Below, one piece after another: positions 34,051-41,345 of a DNA stretch of 64,000 bases. Position 1 is the first letter of the stretch. Each line of letters starts with the position of its first letter. The translations under genes and the position numbers were made by a program. The notes beneath the pieces are model-generated. The model did no database searches, was not told the DNA's origin, and was given only the letters and a program-made list of their open reading frames with translations. The stretch lies in NCBI GenBank assembly GCA_903911145.1, contig CAIWCD010000031.1, forward strand, positions 62,001 through 126,000. Reading direction: 5' to 3'. This stretch comes from an uncultured delta proteobacterium. GTDB lineage: Bacteria; Myxococcota; Myxococcia; Myxococcales; 40CM-4-68-19.

Positions 34051-35724
34051 ATGAGCGAATATAAGCCGCGGCCGATCGCCGAGGTGGCCCGGGAGCTTGG
34101 TCTCGAGAACGAGCTCGAGCTGTACGGGCGCGGCAAGGGGAAGATCGAGCTCGGCGCTGCGCTGCACGAGAAGCGGGGCGCGGGGCGGCTCATCCTCGTG
34201 ACGGCGATCAACCCGACGCCTGCGGGCGAGGGCAAGACGACCACCTCGATCGCGCTGGCGATGGGCATGCGCCGCCTGGGGATGAACGCGGTGCTGGCGC
34301 TGCGCGAGCCGTCGCTGGGCCCGGTCTTTGGTGTCAAGGGCGGCGGGACGGGTGGCGGCAAGGCCTCGCTGGTGCCGACTGACGACATCAATCTGCACTT
34401 CACTGGCGACCTGCACGCGATCACCAGCGCGCACAATCTCCTCTCGGCGCTCGCGGACAACGCGGCCTACCACCGCGAACAGCTCGGCGAATTGGGCGTG
34501 CTCGATCCGCGGCGCATCTCGTGGCCTCGCGCGCTCGACATGAACGATCGCTTTCTGCGCAACGTCATCGTCGGCCTCGGGGGTGCAAGCCAGGGAACTC
34601 CGCGCGAGACCCGCTTCGACATCACCGCCGCGAGCGAGGTGATGGCGATCCTCGCGCTCTCTACCGACTACGCGGATCTCGAGTCGCGGCTCGGACGCAT
34701 CGTCATCGGGACGACCTACGAGGGAAAAACCGTGACGGCGCACGACGTGGGCGCGGCGGGCGCGATGACAGCCCTCCTGCGCGATGCACTCAAGCCGAAC
34801 CTCGTGCAGACGGCGGAAGGCGGCCCCGCGTTCGTGCACTGCGGACCGTTCGCGAACATCGCGCATGGCTGCAACAGCATTCTCGCGACGCGGCTGGCGA
34901 TGGCGACGGGCGACTTCGCGATCACCGAGGCCGGCTTCGGCTTCGATCTCGGCGGCGAGAAGTTTCTCGACATCAAGTGCCGCGCGGCGGGGATCTGGCC
35001 GCGTGCGATCGTGCTGGTGGCCACGCTGCGCGCGCTCAAGATGCACGGTGGCGCGCCGCTGAAGGAGGCCGCGAATGCGAACCCTCCTGCACTCAATGCG
35101 GGGCTCGCCCACCTCGAGAAGCATCTGGAGACGGCGCGAGGATTCGGCCTGCAGGCGATCGTCGCGATCAACGTCTTCCCGCAGGACACCGAGAGCGAAC
35201 TCGCTCTGGTCGCAGCTGCCGCCGCGAAGCTCGGTGTTCAGGTGGTGCGCTCGGAGGGATTTTCTCGAGGAGGCGAGGGTGCTCTCGAGCTCGCCCGCAT
35301 CGTCGCGGAGGTCGCCTGCGCCACCGATGCTGCGCCGCCCGTCGCTCGCTACACCTACGAACTCGCTGACGCGCCGGAAGAGAAGATCCGCAAGATCGCG
35401 CAGGCGATCTATGGCGCGCGCGACGTCGCGTTCACTGCCGCCGCGCAGAAGGACCTCGCACGCATTCGCGCGCTGGGCGCGGAGCAGCTGCCGATCTGCA
35501 TGGCCAAGACGCAGCTTTCCCTCACCGACGATCCCAAGCAGCCCGGCCGCCCCCGCGATTTCATCATCACGGTCCGCGAAGTCCGGCTGAGCGCCGGCGC
35601 GGGATTTCTCGTCGCGCTCACCGGCGACGTGATGACGATGCCCGGCCTGCCGAAAAACCCGGCCGCGCGCGGAGTCAAGCTGGGCGAGGACGGGAGCATT
35701 CGCGGGCTGATGCAGGGAGGGTAG
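34051..35724 (+). CDS. fhs: Formate-tetrahydrofolate ligase (10-formyl-THF synthetase)
   Basis: A 557-residue cytosolic enzyme joining formate to tetrahydrofolate with ATP. Motifs agree with the Moorella enzyme as recalled: the P-loop NPTPAGEGKTTTSIALAMG, LREPSLGPVFGVKGGG, DINLHFTGDLHAITSAHNLL, PFANIAHGCNSI, TEAGFGFDLGGEKF and the C-terminal TVREVRLSAGAGFLV. Full length for the family. It supplies one-carbon units for purines or allows formate use; no other folate gene is adjacent. The stop is 3 nt from the first 130-bp hairpin element. Confidence 0.97.
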   Translation: MSEYKPRPIAEVARELGLENELELYGRGKGKIELGAALHEKRGAGRLILVTAINPTPAGEGKTTTSIALAMGMRRLGMNAVLALREPSLGPVFGVKGGGTGGGKASLVPTDDINLHFTGDLHAITSAHNLLSALADNAAYHREQLGELGVLDPRRISWPRALDMNDRFLRNVIVGLGGASQGTPRETRFDITAASEVMAILALSTDYADLESRLGRIVIGTTYEGKTVTAHDVGAAGAMTALLRDALKPNLVQTAEGGPAFVHCGPFANIAHGCNSILATRLAMATGDFAITEAGFGFDLGGEKFLDIKCRAAGIWPRAIVLVATLRALKMHGGAPLKEAANANPPALNAGLAHLEKHLETARGFGLQAIVAINVFPQDTESELALVAAAAAKLGVQVVRSEGFSRGGEGALELARIVAEVACATDAAPPVARYTYELADAPEEKIRKIAQAIYGARDVAFTAAAQKDLARIRALGAEQLPICMAKTQLSLTDDPKQPGRPRDFIITVREVRLSAGAGFLVALTGDVMTMPGLPKNPAARGVKLGEDGSIRGLMQGG

Positions 35725-35727
35725 AGC

Positions 35728-35857
35728 GCCGCGAGGTGGCGAGGGCTGCGTCCGTGCTCAAACATGCATGCGCGGCAGACGCAGAGAGTGCCGAGTTCGG
35801 AGCTTGATAAGGCCGCTCCTGAACTGCGCGCGGCCGCAGCCCTCGCCACCTCGCGGC
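35728..35857 (-). repeat. 130-bp hairpin-ended element, copy A
   Basis: Perfect 23-bp inverted repeats (35728-35750 and 35835-35857) close an 84-nt interior. Read on the minus strand, the interior matches copy B: a conserved 24-nt block at 35811-35834, which can fold as GGCCGC/GCGGCC, and an 18-nt block at 35752-35769 (ATGCATGTTTGAGCACGG on the minus strand). About 40 nt between them differ. The element lies just after fhs and has no plausible ORF. Candidate structured RNA or mobile palindromic repeat. Confidence 0.8.
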
Positions 35858-35947
35858 TTGGACAAGACGAAAAGAAGCGCGCGATTTGTCACGGAGGCGC
35901 GTCGTGATGCTCGAGCGCGCTCCCTCTTTCGCTGTTGATCGGTCATA
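35858..35947. other. Spacer between the two hairpin elements
   Basis: 90 bp lie between copies A and B. I see no gene, clear promoter or terminator here, apart from an A-rich patch (GACGAAAAGAAG) soon after copy A. Confidence 0.4.
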
Positions 35948-36077
35948 GCCGCGAGGCATGGATGGCTGCCGCCGCGCGCAGTTCAGGAGCGGCCGCACCC
36001 AACTCCGCAGGGAGCACGTTCTGGGTCAGCCGCGGATGCATGTTTGAGCACGGCGGCAGCCATCCGTGCCTCGCGGC
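35948..36077 (+). repeat. 130-bp hairpin-ended element, copy B
   Basis: Inverted arms of 26 bp (35948-35973 and 36052-36077) with one G-T pair. It is exactly as long as copy A and lies in the opposite orientation. The conserved interior blocks are at 35971-35994 and 36036-36053. In the outer stem five base pairs differ from copy A, yet four stay Watson-Crick and the fifth becomes a T-G pair, so pairing is kept while sequence changes. It sits about 68 bp upstream of the C25-like gene, possibly in its leader. Confidence 0.8.
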
Positions 36078-36144
36078 GCCCTCTGAATGATTGACGGACG
36101 TGCCGATCGCACAGCAACCTGACGGCTCTCGTTGGAGTCTACGC

Positions 36145-38016
36145 ATGCGTTCATGCTTGGCGATCGCCACGCTCGTGTTCCTCGGTGTCCTTACGGCTTG
36201 CGGCACGACCAGCACGTTGCAGACGTGCGTGCCGGCTTGCGGAGTTGGCGACTATTGCGGGACCGATTTCGTCTGCCATCCGAACCAGGGGGCTGTCGAC
36301 GCGGGCTGCACGAGCGACTCGCAATGCGGGAACGAGGTCTGCCAAGCCTCGACCCGGAACTGCGTTCCTTCCGATTGCAGTCCGGCCTGTCCTTCATTTG
36401 AGACGTGCAGCAAGCGGACCTGCGAGCTCAATGCGGGCCGCTGCAACAGCGCAAGCGACTGCCCGAGCAACCTGCCGATTTGCGACGCGAGCAATACCTG
36501 CGTTGCGCCTCAGACCAATCAGCCCGCGACGCTCACCTATGCGGCGCTGATCGTGACCAATCAGGACTATCTGGCCGACTTCCAGCAGCTCGCGCAGCTG
36601 CACACGCTGACGGGCGTGCCCACCAAAGTTGTGACGGTGGAGTCGATCTGCGCGGCGGCGGGCGCGGGGGCCTGCAGCCAGAGCGATAAGTGCAACGACA
36701 CGCCGAAGGCCATCAAGGACTACCTGATCGCGCAGCACGCGCAGGGCATTACACAGGTCGTGCTTGGCGGCGGCGAGCAGCAGGTCCCGTCGCGCTGGAC
36801 CCACTCAATCTTCAACTATCTATCCATCCTCGGCTTCGATTACGACGAGCAGTTCTATAGCGACTATTACTATTCCGACGTTTCCGAATGGGATACCAAC
36901 CACGACTGCCTCTACGGCGAGCCGACCACCGATACCCCGACCTATCTGCCGACGCTTGGCGTGACGCGCGTTTCGGTCTCGTCGCACGCTGAGATCCAGA
37001 CCTATATCGGCAAGGCGCAGGCATATCTCACGGCATATGACACGACCCGCTTGAATAAAGCGCTCTTTCTCTCGAATGTCGCTGCGGAGCTGCAGGTCCC
37101 GCGCACGAGCATCATTATTCCGATCGACTCCGCGCTCTATTTCGAGGCACCGCAGCGCACGCTCTCGCTGATGCCGAGCACGTTTACCAACAGCAAGCTC
37201 TATTCGAATCTCGGCAGCTGGCCGGGGGCGCAGCCGCTGACGATCGAATCTGAGACGACGGCCTTCGAGGCTGGATACAACATCGCGATCCATTCAGGCC
37301 ACGGCGGCGAGGACGATATTACCGTCGAGCAGGATGGTACGAATGATTACACGGGCGAGATGGCCTATGCGCTGCATAACTCCCAATATCCGCTCCTCCT
37401 CTCCTGCGCGTGCGAGGCGGCCACGTTCGCCGATGGCGATGCCTGCGCAGGGCAGCAGTTCATTACCTCGCCGACGGGCGGTGGCATCGGATATCTCGGC
37501 AATTCGACCATTGGCCTGGGTATCGCGGGCGGTATGCAGATGCTCGATGGGTTCCTGCGCTATGCCTTCAGCAAGACCAATCCGCTGATCGGCGAGGCGC
37601 TGATCGCCGGGCACGCGAACCTGCCGCACCAGGACGGGATCAATATCCCGAATATCCCGATTATCGGCTCATACTATCTGTCCGTGATGGATCCCACCTC
37701 GTGGGTCTGGACGCAGAAGGCCGTGACCTACCTCGGCGATGGATTATTGCCGGTCTATACCAACGCGACGATGAGCCACGCGCCCAGCTTCACCGCGCAC
37801 CGCGCGACGCTGGGGAATTTTACGAGCGTGACCTTCACGCCCTCGGCAGCCGCGATGGGAACGCTCGCGGTTGAGCTGAATAACAATATCTATGAGCTGC
37901 CCATTACCAGCCAGACGCCCGTGACGCTGACGATCGCGGGGACGGCGACGACGCTGACCTATGGATTCTCGTCGGCGACGACGCTGTCGGCCTATCAGCA
38001 GATTACGCTTCCATAA
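36145..38016 (+). CDS. Gingipain-like (family C25) cysteine peptidase lipoprotein
   Basis: A 623-residue lipoprotein (lipobox LTAC, TTGGAG before the start). Residues 25-125 are a Cys-rich module with repeated CxSDxxC-type patterns (TSDSQCGNEVC, NSASDCPSNLPIC), common in myxobacterial surface proteins. The caspase-like C25 domain follows: YAALIVTNQDYLADFQQL, an aromatic Asp-rich stretch (FDYDEQFYSDYYYSD), then the catalytic dyad candidates IHSGHGGEDDI (His386, less likely His383) and LLLSCACEAATF (Cys421 or Cys423). A beta domain ends the protein, as in gingipains. It would cleave proteins outside the cell; specificity is not readable. Confidence 0.78.
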   Translation: MRSCLAIATLVFLGVLTACGTTSTLQTCVPACGVGDYCGTDFVCHPNQGAVDAGCTSDSQCGNEVCQASTRNCVPSDCSPACPSFETCSKRTCELNAGRCNSASDCPSNLPICDASNTCVAPQTNQPATLTYAALIVTNQDYLADFQQLAQLHTLTGVPTKVVTVESICAAAGAGACSQSDKCNDTPKAIKDYLIAQHAQGITQVVLGGGEQQVPSRWTHSIFNYLSILGFDYDEQFYSDYYYSDVSEWDTNHDCLYGEPTTDTPTYLPTLGVTRVSVSSHAEIQTYIGKAQAYLTAYDTTRLNKALFLSNVAAELQVPRTSIIIPIDSALYFEAPQRTLSLMPSTFTNSKLYSNLGSWPGAQPLTIESETTAFEAGYNIAIHSGHGGEDDITVEQDGTNDYTGEMAYALHNSQYPLLLSCACEAATFADGDACAGQQFITSPTGGGIGYLGNSTIGLGIAGGMQMLDGFLRYAFSKTNPLIGEALIAGHANLPHQDGINIPNIPIIGSYYLSVMDPTSWVWTQKAVTYLGDGLLPVYTNATMSHAPSFTAHRATLGNFTSVTFTPSAAAMGTLAVELNNNIYELPITSQTPVTLTIAGTATTLTYGFSSATTLSAYQQITLP

Positions 38017-38137
38017 CGTGCGCGCCGACTTGCGCGCCCTGCATAAAGTGATCTGATCCATCAAGTCGCTCGCTGGAACGGAACGGTCGGCGAGCCGGTC
38101 TGATTTGCCGTGCGGGCGAAGTGGTAGCCTCGCGCCC

Positions 38138-38623
38138 ATGACGACGATCGCGGATGCCGACGCGCAGCTCCTCGAGGCGACCTACGCCGATGCAGTCCGG
38201 GGCATGACCGAGGCAACGCTGCTCGACAGCCGACGGTGGTACGAACACATTGTTTCCCTCCCGCCGCCGTTGCGCACGACCTACTGCGTTTTTGTTTTGC
38301 AGGTGCAGGTCGAGAATGGCGGGTTCCACCAATACTTCGCGAACAGCTACGGAATCTTTGCCCGTCTGACGGTTCCGATGCTGGTCGAGTTTGGCGCTGC
38401 AGATGCGGCGAACTTTCTGCAGGCGGCGATGACAACGCTGAAGCTCGATCGGCTCACCGACAACGAGCTGCACGATGTGGTTGGCAATCGACGGTACCCC
38501 GCCCGCTTCGAGGACGTGGACGAGTTTGGAGACGCACTGGACCTGATTGATACCGGCTACTACACGACGGTCTTTCTCGACGTCTGGACGAAGCTCGCGC
38601 AGTGGCTCCGAGCGGTGACGTGA
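38138..38623 (+). CDS. DUF4375 (DMP19-like) domain protein
   Basis: A 161-residue cytosolic protein. The family segment VENGGFHQYFANSYG is present, followed by helices and YPARFEDVDEFG. The function of DUF4375 is unsettled; family members are small, helical and sometimes linked to DNA-mimic protein DMP19. It is convergent with the Gly/His-rich gene and has no operon partner. Confidence 0.75.
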   Translation: MTTIADADAQLLEATYADAVRGMTEATLLDSRRWYEHIVSLPPPLRTTYCVFVLQVQVENGGFHQYFANSYGIFARLTVPMLVEFGAADAANFLQAAMTTLKLDRLTDNELHDVVGNRRYPARFEDVDEFGDALDLIDTGYYTTVFLDVWTKLAQWLRAVT

Positions 38624-38669
38624 ACGGCGTCAGCAAGTCGATCGCTGGTATGACGCGCTGCTGTCCCTG

Positions 38670-39395
38670 CTAGTGGTGCCCGCCGCCGTGCGAGCCGCCG
38701 CCGCCGTGCGAGCCGCCGCCGCCGTGTGACCCACCGCCGCCATGTGACCCGCCTGAATGCGCGCCCCCGCCACGCGAGCCGCCGCCGTGCACCGGTCCCG
38801 CGTGCGGCTGCGATCCCCCGCGCGAGCCGCCGCGATCGAATCCACCGTGGCTCAATCCGTTGTGGCCAGATCCGCCGTGGCCGAATCCGCCGTGGCCGCC
38901 ACCCTCGTGTCCGCCGCCGCGATATCCGCCCCAGGCGTGACCTGCGCGATGCAATCCGCGATACCAGCCGAATCCCCACGGGCCCCAGGCGCCGAAATAG
39001 GGATATGGACCCCAGCCCCAGAGCCAGGGCGCTGCAAACCAGCCCCAGCCTGAGCCGGGATAGTAGACATATTGATAGGGATTCTCGTCTCCATATTCCC
39101 CCTCGGAGACGTACTGGTTGCCATAGGGCATCCAGACCCAACCATATTGGCTGGTATGCACCCATTGCCCGGTCGCGCCGCGCGGAGGCATCGCGTGAGC
39201 AGCGCTCTCGTCCGCACTGGGCGCGGGTGAGAGCGATTCGGGCGGCGGAGGCGGCGGCTCGTTCGGCTCGTCCGAATCGGGCGCGTCGGCCTGCGGACTA
39301 TTGCGAGCCGCGGCGCTCTTGACGCTATCGGCGTCGGCCCACGAGGGGCCTGCAGCGAGAGCGAGCGCGAGAACCAGGCTGGAGAGCATCTTCAT
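38670..39395 (-). CDS. Exported Gly/His-rich protein with an aromatic middle
   Basis: A 241-residue secreted protein. The ATG at 39395 is chosen because GAGGTG lies 7 nt before it; a TTG at 39401 is too close to that site. A signal peptide (LSSLVLALALAAGPSWA) leads to a Pro-rich disordered part (residues 45-70), an aromatic section with repeated YGWVWMPYG and GWGWFAAPWLWGWG, and a C-terminal Gly/His tail ending in SHGGGG repeats. The tail could bind metal ions; the aromatic repeats recall envelope proteins with YxxGxW-type units. No enzyme family is recognised. Confidence 0.72.
   Translation of the reverse strand: MKMLSSLVLALALAAGPSWADADSVKSAAARNSPQADAPDSDEPNEPPPPPPESLSPAPSADESAAHAMPPRGATGQWVHTSQYGWVWMPYGNQYVSEGEYGDENPYQYVYYPGSGWGWFAAPWLWGWGPYPYFGAWGPWGFGWYRGLHRAGHAWGGYRGGGHEGGGHGGFGHGGSGHNGLSHGGFDRGGSRGGSQPHAGPVHGGGSRGGGAHSGGSHGGGGSHGGGGSHGGGGSHGGGHH
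38673..38753 (-). repeat. Tandem 18-bp repeat coding SHGGGG
   Basis: Near-identical units in GC-rich CCGCC/GTG pattern code SHGGGG about four times, at the extreme C-terminus of the Gly/His-rich protein. Slippage-prone, so copy number may vary. Confidence 0.75.
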
Positions 39396-39525
39396 GGTCA
39401 ATCACCTCTGCGCAACAGACGCGCGACAACCCGAGTCTATTCTCTGACGTCACACGCCGCTCGCTGAATGGTCGATTTGGGTGGCCGTTCCCAAAGCCCA
39501 AAGCCCAACCCCCAACGCCCCGCTT

Positions 39526-41199
39526 CTACTCCTGCGCCGCCTCGCTCTCGAGGCCGTAGCGCTTCGGATTGTTGCAGACGATTGCTGCCGCAATCACCTT
39601 GGGCACGTATTCGCGCGTCTCCTCCGGCAAGAGGTGCAGACGATAGAGATGCCAGAAGTCGCGCTTCTCCTTGCGGAAGCCGCCCGGCTGCTGCGCGATT
39701 TCGTGGAGCACGCGCCGCACGCCCGACTCGCCGCGGTTGTAGCTGGCCATCGCGAGCATGAATGAATCGCTGCCGAACTCGGCGAGCAGATTGGCGAGAT
39801 AACGGGCCGCCGCGTGCGTTTCCTTATTGGGATCGAATCGCTCATCGACCTTCTCGTCGACGCGCAGATCGAAGCTGCGCGCGGTCGAGGCGGTCAATTG
39901 CCAGAGCCCCGCCGCTCCCGCGGAGCTCTTCGCCGTGGGATCAAACTGCGTCTCGGCCCAGGCGATATAGGCCATCTCCTCAGGCAGCCCGAGCGCCTGG
40001 AACTGCTTGAGGATGATCGGCCAGTATTTCAATTTGCGCTTGTAGATGAACTTCAGATTGCTCGATTGCGAGAGCTCGTCGAGATGCCGCTGGAGCGCGT
40101 CCTTGAAGATCGGCGGCACTGCATATGTGCTCGCGTCGAACTTCACGAGGATGGCGCGGATGTCTCGATCGAGCTGATCGCCTTCGGCCGCCGCGGCCTT
40201 CTCCTTGTCAGCCTTGTCGAGCGCAGAGAGCGTGCTCTCGGCTTTCCCGGTGAGCGCCGCGAGCCGCAGCTCGAGCACAGCCAGCTTGTCGGGATCGGTC
40301 TCGTCCTGCATCTGCCGCTGCAGCGTCTCGATCTCCTTGTCGAGCTTCTTCTTCCGGCTCAGGAGTTCGGTGATCTGGTGATGCTGCTGGATGATCACGA
40401 CGCCCATGATGCTGGTCGCGATCGCTGCCGACGCGGCCACTGCGACCACGACCTTCACCCAGAGTTTCTTGGTGCGGCTCTTGGTGCCCTGCTGCACCTG
40501 CTTGAGCGCGTCGGCCATGATCATCATCGTCGCGCCCGACGAGCCGCCGCCTGCGTTCGCGCGCGCATCGGCCACCCGCTTGGCCGCGAGGCCCGCGAGA
40601 TTCGCCGTCTGCGTGTCGGCGCTCATCTTCAGCTCGCCCGCGATGTTCGCCATCTGCGTGGTGTTGTCGATGCGGCGCTCAGGTGCGTGCGCGCGCGGCG
40701 GCTCCACGGCCGGCTCCGCGGGCGCAGCAGGCGCGACGAGATTGGGCCGCGACGCAGGGCGCGGATGGCTGCGCGGCTGCTCGACGATCGTCGCGAGCGG
40801 CTGCTCAACGAGCGTCGCCGAGTCGGTCTTCATCATCTTCGCGAGCGAGACCGCCTCGGTCTTCAGCGGCTCCTCTCGCGCCTGCGTCTTCTTCGCCTCG
40901 CCGAACTCGACGCGGATCACCGGCCCGCCGAGGCCGATCTGGATCTCGTCGCCGCTGCGCAGCTTGCACTTCCTGATCTTGCGGCCCGCGACGAGCGTGC
41001 CGTTGGTGCTGCCGGCGTCGATGACAAACCAGCTGCCCGCGTCGAAGGAGAGCTCCGCGTGATAGCCGCTGACCTTGGTTTCGCGATCGCCCGCGAAGAG
41101 CACATCGCAGCTCGGGTCGCGGCCGATGCGCAGATGCGTCTCGTCGCAGGTGAGCGACTCGCCCGCCTGCGAACCCGAGACATGTTGGATGCGGATCAT
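39526..41199 (-). CDS. FHA-domain transmembrane lytic transglycosylase
   Basis: A 557-residue fusion. The start at 41199 follows AGAGAGG. Residues 1-100 are an FHA domain (LRIGRDPSCDVLF, VSGYHAEL, STNGTLVAGRKI) that would bind phosphothreonine in the cytosol. A disordered Pro/Ala linker follows to about 240, then one membrane helix (about residues 250-272) and a coiled coil with LSRKKKLDKEIETLQRQ. Residues 400-550 are an SLT lytic transglycosylase with catalytic Glu416 in AWAETQFDPTA and GAAGLWQLT. It would cut peptidoglycan in the periplasm in response to kinase signals on the inner side. It is divergent from the choice-of-anchor-D gene. Confidence 0.88.
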   Translation of the reverse strand: MIRIQHVSGSQAGESLTCDETHLRIGRDPSCDVLFAGDRETKVSGYHAELSFDAGSWFVIDAGSTNGTLVAGRKIRKCKLRSGDEIQIGLGGPVIRVEFGEAKKTQAREEPLKTEAVSLAKMMKTDSATLVEQPLATIVEQPRSHPRPASRPNLVAPAAPAEPAVEPPRAHAPERRIDNTTQMANIAGELKMSADTQTANLAGLAAKRVADARANAGGGSSGATMMIMADALKQVQQGTKSRTKKLWVKVVVAVAASAAIATSIMGVVIIQQHHQITELLSRKKKLDKEIETLQRQMQDETDPDKLAVLELRLAALTGKAESTLSALDKADKEKAAAAEGDQLDRDIRAILVKFDASTYAVPPIFKDALQRHLDELSQSSNLKFIYKRKLKYWPIILKQFQALGLPEEMAYIAWAETQFDPTAKSSAGAAGLWQLTASTARSFDLRVDEKVDERFDPNKETHAAARYLANLLAEFGSDSFMLAMASYNRGESGVRRVLHEIAQQPGGFRKEKRDFWHLYRLHLLPEETREYVPKVIAAAIVCNNPKRYGLESEAAQE

Positions 41200-41345
41200 C
41201 GCGACCTCTCTGGCGCACACTACCGTGGGGTCGCACCGTCCGCCGGATGACCGACGCCCGACCGTCTCGCCACAGCGCATCATTCCTGTTGCTGATCCAC
41301 TGTCTGCTCATGCCGGCGCACTTTCCGCCGGCCTGCCGAGGCTGC

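Noticed and set aside
35758-36215. Short open frames across the hairpin elements
   Set aside because: They cross both inverted repeats, show no ribosome site, and their translations are not conserved between the two copies.
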